This document shows positions 55,030 through 64,000 of a stretch of 64,000 nt of DNA, piece after piece. This DNA is from Xestospongia muta (lineage: Eukaryota; Porifera; Demospongiae; Haplosclerida; Petrosiidae): positions 2,862,038-2,926,037 of the forward strand of contig OY848923.1 of the NCBI GenBank assembly GCA_963693285.1, read 5' to 3'. Positions within the stretch are counted from its first letter, which is position 1, and the number at the start of each line of letters is the position of its first letter. The notes beneath the pieces were generated by a model. It did not search any database. It was not told the DNA's origin and saw nothing but the letters and a program-made list of their open reading frames with translations. The position numbers and the translations under genes were made by a program.

Positions 55030-55290
55030 TTTTTTACCAGTAATATAATCAATACTGCCATATGCATCATAATAACCTTAAATTAGGTTAAAAACTAACT
55101 TTAAGGTTAATTTGATGATAGTTTTAATTATAGTACTGTTAATAGCTATAGGTATTTTTAACCCATTTATGGACATAATTTGGTTTTATTCATTACTATA
55201 AAGTACAATGAAGTACATATATTAGTCCATAGTAACAGTTCTAGTCAGTATCTTATTTTATCTAAGAACAAAAACTAGTAATCAAAACAG
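55030..55290. repeat. Duplicated flank, copy 2 (matches 48190-48420)
   Basis: Same order and orientation of blocks as at 48190-48420, with a few indels (for example AATAGCTATAGG versus ATATGTATAGG). It lies between the orphan first exon and the 3' end of the intact NIDO gene. Confidence 0.75.
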
Positions 55291-55646
55291 TGTGATCTTT
55301 ACAGCTTGTATCCAATAATTTTGTTACATACAACTTGTATAACCATATATTGGTTAAATTAAATTAATAGAGATATATATTAAAAGATACAGTAAGTCAC
55401 TTCTCATATTATTTGTTGATATAACTAATAATCAAGTAAACAATATAAATTATTGATTGAAAACAGTAGAAACATTGTTTAAAACTTTAAAAAATCAGCA
55501 TAACTACGTATTAATTTAAAAAGTCAATAATAAAAAAACTAAAAACAAAATCTTTAAATGAAACTTTTTGAAATGTAATAAGACATTGACTACAACATAT
55601 AATCACTATCATCAACAGTATTAACATATGTGTGAGAAGTGTCTGG

Positions 55647-58600
55647 TTACTGAGCCTCCCCAAACCTTATGGTAGCATAATCTGGGTTGGTATTCAGATA
55701 TATATGAGTAGTAACTACTGGTAGATCATAGATGTGTGTATCAGCATTAGCAACAATGGGTATTTCATAACCTTGAGGACATGTCAGCTCATCAGGAAGA
55801 CTCTCATACAATGCTCTATGTTAGTATATAACAGACTGTACAATTACTATATATGTACTTTGTCAACTTACAATGTTGTAGATGTATTTTCTATATTATA
55901 ACTTGGGTTGATAGTCATTGTAATAGCATTTGTTTTGTCTCTGTATAATGATAATTAGTAAACATGATGTCATCATGACTACTTTGATGAATTACACTGA
56001 CTTGAAATCATAGTTCTTTGACTTCCATTTAACCAAAACTATGACAACCAGTACTACTACAATAATAATAATAATAAATATAATAGCTGGTGTCACTGCT
56101 AGACCAATTATGAAACCAGTACTAGAACTCTCATTAGTAGTTGATGTTGATGCTAAAAATATGCAAATATAAAGGATATTATAAAACAGTAGTTTCATGT
56201 GATCATATAGGAGTGTACTCACATGGTGCCTCAATCTTTATTGGTATACTTGTAGGTCCTTCTATAACTAGTCCACTTGATTTATGTACTGCTATTCTCA
56301 TAGTAAGTGTGTATGTTAATTGAGGATTTAGATCAGTTACATTGATAGATGTCTTATTAAATGAAACATGTACAGTTATATCACTTGATTGTCTACGTCT
56401 ACTATTGACAGCATCTAATACTATAATATACTCAAAGAAACCATGCGCTTCTTCTAGTGACACTTTTCTCCATGCAATAAAAATGGAAGTACCATCAGAG
56501 GATTTTTCTGTAGTTATGTCATTAGGACTAATATTGGGAGCTATCGCAAAATGCAAGTGAAAAGTATGGCATTAAAATTATATTTGTCATTACTTTCAGT
56601 TTTAGTGAAGACAGTAACTGATGTAACGTTACTTTCTCCTAGCTCATTGACTGCTCCTATTGATATATAGTAAGGGACACTTGGACCTGTGGAGACAATA
56701 CATTTATTAGTTAGTAATGCAATAGGCTTACATAGTCCTCCAATAATCTGTGTGTAAACATTCAATTGAGGATTAGCATTAACTGTTAATGATATGATAA
56801 CTCCACCAGTGATATTAATATTATAACTACTAATATATCCATTAGGTGTGATTGGTGGAGACCAAGTAAGGTTAACAGCAGTGTCATTAATTACTGGTAT
56901 AGTATTAGCAACAAAGATATTACTAATAATAACTGGTATAACAATAAGAACTGGTTCAGAGGATACTAGAGAAATGTATGTAAAAGGGAACAGTAAATGA
57001 TAGATACTTACTATCAGGATCAGTTCTTCCTTTAGTAGTAGCACTAGGTCCATATCCAACTACTGTAGTAGCTGAAACAGTAGCATTGTAATTCTGATAC
57101 GATGAGAACCCATCAATAGTTATAGACATTGTGTTTTGGTTAGGAATGACATCTATCAATTGAGTTATGGTTCTAAAAGTGTTAGCATCTAAATTGAGTT
57201 CAATGACAAATCTATATTGTGAGACAATCCCATTAGGTGTAGCTGGATGACTCCAGTTAAATGTCACAACAGTCTTGGTTGGAATAGAAAAAAACTCTTG
57301 AGGTGCATCATCAGGTCCTATTTAGAGAATAAAAATTAATATTGTTATGTTAACTTACTATCTTGAGCTGTTTGAAATGTATATTGTGTAGCTGGTCCTT
57401 CACCCACAACATTAATAGATGACAGTCTACAAGTGTACTCAGTAAATGGTACTAATACTGGAATAGTGAACATTGTCTCTGGAGAACTCTGAGTGGCTGT
57501 CAGTCCAGAGACTTGAGGTCCATTGGTTTGTATACAAGTCAAGTTATATCCTACTATCTCTCCATTTTGATCTACTCTAACTGGTGGATCCCAGTCTAAT
57601 GTAACATTACGTGAAAGGAAGGTTATGTTGATAAAATATCTGGGAGGAGCAGTAGATACTAAATTAAAAAATAAAAATAAGCTTAATAATGTTAAAGAAA
57701 GTTATTGATTTACTTGCTGGTAAAGTAGTGAAGCTCATTGTTTCACTACTAGTATTACCAATATAGTTAGTAGATACAACAGTGAAGTTATATGTGTTAG
57801 CTTCCTCTAGACCAGTTAATATGATCTGATACATCAAGTTAACAGCAGTGATGTTGTTAGTACCCACTAGACTAGAACTAGTTGTTAAAGTATTCTGTAA
57901 TTCCAGACCAATATAGTTGATATGATATATCTCAGGTGTATAGGCAATAGATGGAATAATAAAGTAGATAGTACAGTTAGTCTGTCCAACTGTTAATGAT
58001 ATGTCAGTGGCTGCATATGGACTTCTTTCAGCTGTATTTAGAAAAGAAAGGTATTGCAATTTCTAAAAAAACTATACTTACATCTCAAAGTAACAGTAAT
58101 GTTTTTTATTAACCTAATTAATTAATATATAATTATCTAGGTGGTTTCTACAGTGATATAACAATACAACTTGTCTTATCAGTGTTAAGTCAAAAGAATA
58201 CCATATATAGTTACTTTGTAATGGTAGGTCTAGTAAAATGGCTTTAATTATTGTGACATTAATCTCAGTCACTGTGATGGTAGCTTGACATGTTTATTGT
58301 CCAGTATCAGAGGTATTAAGTGAAGAAGAGAATATTGACAATGAGTACATTGTATCTGAGATATTACTAAGTACTGATGGTACAATAGTGTTTAGGTCAT
58401 CAGATACTAATGATGTATTAACACTATCTTTGATCCATACAATAGTTGGTATCACTATAAGTCTGTCAATAACTTCAACAGTACAAGTAATGTTATATTC
58501 TTCACCAGCTCTGGCTATACCGATATTATTAATAGCTAATTAAATAAAGTGATAAAAGGAAAATTAGCTGTAAACTAGCTGCTTGGAATTATTCCATCAT

Positions 58601-60191
58601 TAGTTCATTCTGAACAAAAAGGAAATTCAATGCATCACAGGCTATGCTTATAGGCTTATCAGTCATACAATAATTAATTATTTAATAATTATTAATTAAT
58701 TAATAATTAACGATCTACCTTTGGCTAAACATCAAAGCAGGAAAAGGTCTATACAGATGTAAGAGAGTATGCTTCAGTTTAGCAAAAATAAAGTGAAATG
58801 TTATTTCCTGTTCTCATTCATTTCTTTCTGTTATTATTAATTGTTCATAAAATGGCTTACTAAGAGAAACAAATTCACCATTTGACCAATTGTATCTGTG
58901 ATGCTTAGAAACCTTGTCTTAACCTGTAACTAGCCAAAGTAAGGGGAATATCATAGAAATGAGTAATGCCAAGAATTGAAAGGTTTTGATTTTATTTTGA
59001 GTGATATATTCCTCGTTTTATGGAAATGTATTTCAATGGATCCATATGGAAAATCTGGGCCATGTCTATATAGGTACTTCTACTGCATGCCTGATATATA
59101 TGTGTGTGCATTATAACATTTAATCTATAATCAATTCATATACATTTTAGTTGCATGCATTAAAGTGTATATATGAATTTCATAGGTAATAATGGCAATG
59201 GTCCAGCATCTCATTATCATATATAGTTCTAACAATTATCTACATAAACAATATACATGCAGCCTGTATAACCATATATGGTTGAATCAACCAATCAATT
59301 GTTACAGTGATATATGTATATAATATACACATGCACATAGTTACCTTTGTTGAGCTGGTAAATGACATTACTCCAATTTGATTTAGGTAGATTACTACAA
59401 TCAATGTTTGTAACACTATCTGTTCTTGAAAGAGGATGATTTTTATAAAAACCATTGTCAGCACTAAACCCAATAGCTGCATTATATTGAGTCCATTGTA
59501 TTTGATTACACTTGTATGTAAAGACTGCATATGTTTCCTTGCCTTGAACAGCCAATACAAGTTGAAAACTATTAGGCTATAAAACAAACACACATGATAT
59601 ATACAAAATATGTTTACACTTACATTAATTCCATTGCAATGAGAATTTGAAATTGGACAAACATTCAACCATTGTACTACTAATATCCAATCAGCACTAA
59701 ATGTCAAATTTACTTCTGAAGATATAAAGTTATTGACTTGTTGGATGGCATTAGAACTAGAAGTAGAATTGAAAATGTTGTAGCTCATATTCCCCAAACC
59801 ACTTAAGTCTATATCATCCCAAAATGGAGCTACAACAGGTCTGTCTATAGGAAACAACTTTGGAATATATGAAGTGTAAGGCACTCCAAAGCTCACTAAT
59901 CCATTGCTACTTATCTGAAAATAAAATAAAATAAAATAAAAGTAATTTTTTCACCTACATAGGAACCACTGTAGTTGGTTGACCCAAAATATAGCTGTGA
60001 TGGCAGTGAAACATGAGAATAACCATCATCAACATTGTCTAGTACATTTGGTGCTGGACCAAGATCCAAGAAGAATAATTCTCTTTGAGCTTTGATTAAA
60101 AGATATAGATATGTTTATTACTATAACACTAAATGATTTTACCTGAGACAAAAGTTACAAAAACAGCGATTACAATGCACTCGACTGCCAT
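55647..60191 (-). CDS. NIDO-FN3x5 single-pass receptor, 12 exons, 901 aa
   Basis: Exons in transcript order: 60191-60143, 60089-59959, 59914-59624, 59576-59345, 58031-57714, 57658-57359, 57317-57012, 56965-56594, 56540-56223, 56152-56002, 55940-55872, 55815-55647; total 2706 nt, no stop, phases consistent. Order: signal peptide (MAVECIVIAVFVTFVS), NIDO domain over three exons (SNGLVSFGVPYTS, RPVVAPFWDDI, TYAVFTYKCNQIQWTQ, AAIGFSADNG), five FN3-like exons, TM (GLAVTPAIIFIIIIIVVVLV), tail. NIDO occurs in nidogen, alpha-tectorin and MUC4-like proteins (family knowledge). The tail contains INPSYN and TNPDYATI (two NPxY motifs) and LYESL and IYDLPV. In the first NIDO exon the donor TAT|GTAGGT, not the nearby GTGAAA, keeps the frame. 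Relic Ig exons in the 1.3-kb intron 58032-59344 show that Ig domains were once included. Confidence 0.85.
58240..58520 (-). pseudogene. Relic Ig exon inside the intact NIDO gene's intron
   Basis: Homologous to the Ig exon 40797-40453 of gene 4 (EEYNITCTVEVIDRLIVIP, SLVSDDLNTI, SNISDTMYSL). TAA stands where gene 4 has TAT in GQYTC (rc of gacatgtttattgtcc), and the donor is missing. A second fragment at 58073-58115 keeps only the 3' edge of another Ig exon. Splicing from 59345 to 58031 skips both. The rest of 58521-59344 contains no recognisable gene. Confidence 0.75.
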
Positions 60192-60265
60192 TTTTTTTCT
60201 CTTTTGCCTCCGTGATCAATTGAATGGGTGGACTGAACGGAAATTAATATTAATAACTGACTAAT
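60192..60265 (-). promoter_or_regulatory. Conserved 5' flank of NIDO genes
   Basis: The block tccgtgatcaattgaatggg followed by aaattaatattaataactga is shared with the flanks at about 53860-53935 and 54765-54835, upstream of each NIDO first exon. Conservation beyond the coding exon suggests 5' UTR or core promoter, although recent duplication alone could explain it. Confidence 0.3.
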
Positions 60266-60724
60266 TAACATATATAAAAAATAGATATATGAATTGACTA
60301 CAAGTTTAGACATTAAAATCAGTTATAACAATAATTCTTTCTACATTTATATTATTGCCCAATACAAAATACGACATCTTAAAGTCCTGAGTTAAAACAT
60401 GCATACAATTGACAATTACAAAAGTGATTGTGACTTCTCTATCTTTAACTCTAACCAATGTATATATTATATAGTCAATAATAGGATAGCACTGGTATGC
60501 AGTACATACTTATGAAACAATCATTTTGAGAATGGATGTATCCAGTTAATGGAGGAAATTAATCAATAAGTGAAGCTGCTTTAGGAGTATTGATATTGTG
60601 GTTTTGTTGTTGAGTACAGTATACATTCCTCCTCATATCTAATATGATGGCTTTGTTTACTTAGGTTTGCCTTTAATTGTGGATCTACTGAAAGTGTAGA
60701 GTGTAAGTACAAACAACTACACTA

Positions 60725-60954
60725 CACTATAAAAATTGTTTTGTTGATTTAACTAATATATTGTTATACAGGTTGCAGGTAGCAAATTAATATGATGTGA
60801 AAGTAAACATAACACTGTTTTTATTACTAATATTAGTAATATTATATTTATTAGTAATAAAAACAGTGTTATGTCTATTTTCATATCATATTAGTTATAC
60901 CTACAACCTGTACAACAATACATTGGTTAAATCAACAACTCAATTTTGACAGTG
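60725..60954. mobile_element. Palindromic MITE-like element A
   Basis: About 230 nt forming one long inverted repeat: CACTATAAAAATTG at the left, CAATTTTGACAGTG at the right, and a centre where tttttattactaatattagt is mirrored by ttagtaataaaaacagtg. There is no ORF. It would fold into a single hairpin. Family knowledge: such foldback/MITE elements are non-autonomous DNA transposons; the target-site duplication is unclear. Confidence 0.7.
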
Positions 60955-61163
60955 TATGTTATCTAGCTACCTTTAATGTTAATGTAGCTCAACCATATTT
61001 ACCCATACCATTTCATGCTGTCTCATCAATTATTCCTATTAACATGATAATGGCTGGTGTACAGTATACATTCCTTCTCATATCTAATATGATAGCTTTG
61101 TTTACTTAGGTTTGCTTTTAATTGTGGGTCTACTGAAAGTGTAGAGTGTAAGTACAAACAGCT

Positions 61164-61397
61164 ACACTGTACAAATTGATTTGTTGATTTAACTAATATA
61201 TTGTTATACAGGTTGCATGTAGCAAACTTAATATGATATGAAAGTAAACATAACACTGATTTTACTACTAATATTAGTAATATTATATTTATTAGTAATA
61301 AAAACAATGTTATGTCTATTTTCACATCATATTAAGTTGCTACCTGCAACCTGTACAATAATACATTGGTTAAATAAACAAATCAATTTTTACAGTG
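61164..61397. mobile_element. Palindromic MITE-like element B
   Basis: A near copy of element A: CACTGTACAAATTGATTTG at the left end, CAATTTTTACAGTG at the right, with the same central palindrome. Its right end abuts the truncated Ig exon of the minus-strand array at about 61400. Related single arms occur near 52890, 55325 and 59255 and in the 1.04-kb elements. Confidence 0.7.
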
Positions 61398-61399
61398 TA

Positions 61400-64000
61400 T
61401 GTTTTAGCAAATTTTTATCATAAGTAGCAGTTGCTGGATCATTTCTTCCACTAACACCAGTCACATTAAAATCAGCTTTACATACTCCTCTGTCTTCAAA
61501 ACTCACAGGTTCCAGTATTATTGTCCAATTAGTTTCAGACCCAGTATTATCAGTTGTAATCATATACGAAATGTTGATATCTTGTAATAAATATATATCT
61601 GTAGTGTTCATTTTCATTATCTCAATTGTTGGTGTGACAACTAATCTCTTTACTACTCTCACTGTACATGTGATATTGAGGTTTTCAACTACTTTGGTAG
61701 AACCCACAGTAGAAATATTTAACTGCATATCAGGCAATGCTGGTAAAGGAAAATAGCATAATATAAACAAGTGAATATTACTTACTTTGAACAGTTATTG
61801 TGTCAATAGTACTGTTTATTCCACTAATAATTAAAGGATTACTTGCATTTATATTCATCTGACAGGTATACGTTCCAAAATCATTAAAATTACTATTATG
61901 ATCTCCATTATCAATTGGTAGAAACACTAGCGTACTCTCAAACTCATTGTTTCCATTACTTGTAACATTAGTGATATAGTATTACCTCGAGGATCAAACC
62001 AGACTACAATAGCTGATACTGTTGTGTCCACTACATTGGGTAATGTACCAGTACAGGTCAAGTTGAAGCTAGTACTCTCATAGACAGGACCGGTGGGAGG
62101 ACTATGTGTGATAACCATACTGGCTGGAGGGACTGAGAAATAATTTTCAATTAAAGTAGCCAATTTTTATATTGAAAAACCTACTTTGAAAACAAGATCT
62201 CTGAATGTAACATCATTGACTCCTAAATCATTAAATATCACTGAACAATAATACCTTCTACTATCAGATGTCTTCACTGAATTAAGTGTTAGATTACTCA
62301 AGATCAAATTACCAATCCTAGTCACATTTTCTATTGTAGCATCACTGTTAATTATTTCAACTCTTTGTAGTCTAGCTAGATCATAACTCCATATTACTGC
62401 AACTCGAGTAAAATCATTTACTAGTCTCTCAGGTATACTGATATTACATGTCATAGTAAACTGGTCTCCAGCAGTGGGTGTGGTTGGAAATAGAATATCA
62501 ACTATCACATGTTTAGCAGAAAAATCTATAAAACCAATGACAATACTACTATTACTATATGTACAATTAAGTATTATACCTACCACATTTAGTGTAATAT
62601 TCTTGTTATTCTCATTACCAGTAATATAAGAAGATACAGGAGATGATAGAACACTCACAGAACAAGAGTGCATAGCATCATTGTCTCTATTATTACTCAA
62701 ACTTTCAATACGTAATGTACTAGTGTACATGTGTGATCCTAACATAGTCAGTGAACTAATAGTATAGTCAGTGCTATTAGTAAGAAAAGATTCACCATTA
62801 TGAGACCACTCAACATCAACACTAATTCCAGTATTAACAGCATCACTGATGTCTCCGTACATACTAGATCAAGATATGTTGCCTCTATTAGTGAACTTGG
62901 ATCAACATGATCAATAGAGACAGCAACAACTGGTTGTGGAACTAGAGGAAGAATGACATAGTGTCTGATATCACAATGTAATTACCACACAAGGACAATT
63001 TAAAACTGTATATATAAACTTACTAGTGGTATTAATAGTGAAAGTTTCAACTTAAGAGACTTTGTAACTGATATCAGACTGATTGATGTCCACTAGACAC
63101 TGGTACTGTCCACTATGTGATGTCATCAGTGGAGTGTAGGATATAGATACACTGTTATCTCCAGAGCTTTCTGAAGAGTTAATTACACCATCTATAATCT
63201 TGAATACAATGGTATTAATAGTAATGTTATAGAGGTTATTATCCACATCTACTGAACACACTACAGAATAGCTATCTCCTATAGCATCAGTGCCAATAGC
63301 AATGATATTGATTACTGGAGCTGGTATACCTACAACAATAAAAATAATTAATTTAGTGGAATAGTAATCCAATAGAATGACTGATCTTGTACTATCAGTT
63401 CAGTTAATGCAGAATTACTGCTACCAATAATAAAAGGTTCCATTTCAAAGTTAAATCCAGATCCTATAGGACTAACAGTTCCAGTACAAGTATAATTACC
63501 ACCATCATCAGTGTCTACAGGAGTAAATGTGAGTATTGCAGAATAGACATTGTTATTGCTTGTCAAGATCTTGTTAGTCCTAGAATTAGACAGATCTACT
63601 GGTTGTCCATTCTTTTCCAAGTTAATAGTAACATTTGGTGTAGGAGGAATAGGATCACTGAAATTGACATTACAAGACAAAAATTGTTGAGTAGCACGAG
63701 TGAACATAAGTAAACTACCAGGAGTTATAGAGACTATAGGAGTTGGTACTGTGATAACATAAGTGATACAATTTAACTAAATAATAAAATAAACTTACTT
63801 GTAACATAAACATTTGTTGCTACATTGTTAACGCCAATAAATGTTTCATCATCACGTATTACAGTAAGATTAGCTATACATGTGTATTCACCACCATGTG
63901 TATAAATTAATGGATTAAAATGAAGTTCATAAGTTTGTATAGTGTCTGATATCATAGTTAAAGTCTGACTAATTCCAGAACCATTAAGTAATTTTGTCCC
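61400..64000 (-). pseudogene. Decaying Ig-exon array, truncated by a palindromic element; 5' part outside window
   Basis: Exons in transcript order: >64000-63799 (GGEYTC), 63748 to about 63379, 63329-63024, 62941-62580, 62525-62185, 62132-61786, 61739 to about 61400. They are homologous to the Ig exons of gene 4 and aGPCR paralogue 3. Lesions: in the second the donor GT is lost (CAAGATCAG); in the third TAA at 63052-63054 stands where gene 4 has TAT; the fourth has a 1-nt deletion (362 versus 363 nt); the fifth a 1-nt deletion (341 versus 342); the sixth a 22-nt deletion (347 versus 369); the last lacks two residues before its F-strand Cys and runs into element B. The outside 5' part could still be functional. 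Confidence 0.75.

Larger units (their letters stand above)
60615..61400. repeat. Tandem duplication (about 445-bp unit) holding two palindromic elements
   Basis: gtacagtatacattcctcct at 60616 recurs as gtacagtatacattccttct at 61059, followed by the same 100 nt (tctaatatgatggctttgtt versus tctaatatgatagctttgtt) and then a palindromic element in each unit. The second unit ends where the Ig array on the minus strand is cut. Confidence 0.8.

Noticed and set aside
59240..59896. 218-codon minus ORF reading through NIDO exons
   Set aside because: It runs across an intron and leaves the NIDO frame after NVCPI; the spliced model matches the family better.
1..64000. Bacterial features, viral insertions, tRNA/rRNA genes, CRISPR arrays
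   Set aside because: No repeats of CRISPR type, no cloverleaf-like or rRNA sequence, and no viral gene was recognised; the gene structure is spliced and animal-like throughout.

Overview
This window looks like animal genomic DNA, most likely from a demosponge. I infer this; I could not search for it. The DNA is AT-rich, many introns are only 50-60 nt long, and nearly every exon is one extracellular module (Ig, FN3, EGF-like, Calx-beta-like, NIDO) bounded by phase-1 introns. Proteins are built by stringing such exons together, ending either in an adhesion-GPCR seven-helix core or in a single transmembrane segment with a tyrosine-containing tail. I saw no tRNA, rRNA, CRISPR or bacterial-type operon.

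Layout, plus strand. (1) 1-14147: 3' part of a very large adhesion GPCR (Ig array, FN3 array, EGF-like, Ig, SEA-like, HRM-like, GAIN-like, GPS, 7TM). (2) 15204-24988: a second paralogue whose N-terminus is a signal-peptide / 8-Cys / Calx-beta cassette present in three tandem copies of about 2.3 kb, separated by inverted-arm elements, then EGF-like to 7TM. (3) 26956-34941: a third paralogue whose ectodomain is related to that of the opposite-strand receptor (4), joined to the GPCR core inside one exon (31681-32321). It carries a 1-nt insertion in one Ig exon and a premature stop in the HRM-like domain.

Layout, minus strand. (4) 45530-37135: an intact 22-exon model (2229 aa) of an Ig/FN3 single-pass receptor. 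(5) 46144-49300: broken pieces of SEA-like/TM and FN3/TM genes, plus an orphan plus-strand tail-like ORF. (6) 53849-49384: a NIDO-FN3x5-TM gene with several disabling lesions. (7) 60191-55647: its intact paralogue (12 exons, 901 aa). (8) 64000-61400: a decaying Ig-exon array cut off at a palindromic element.

The locus reads as a receptor cluster that evolves by duplication, module exchange and loss. The same Ig and FN3 exon types recur in GPCR-type and single-pass receptors on opposite strands, and one gene shows an apparent recombination joint. Several copies are recently dead. Candidate cytoplasmic signalling motifs are a tandem YxxL pair in gene 4 and two NPxY motifs in gene 7. A role in self/non-self recognition or adhesion is plausible but is inference only. 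Exon boundaries were placed by eye from GT/AG signals, frame and phase continuity and comparison between copies.
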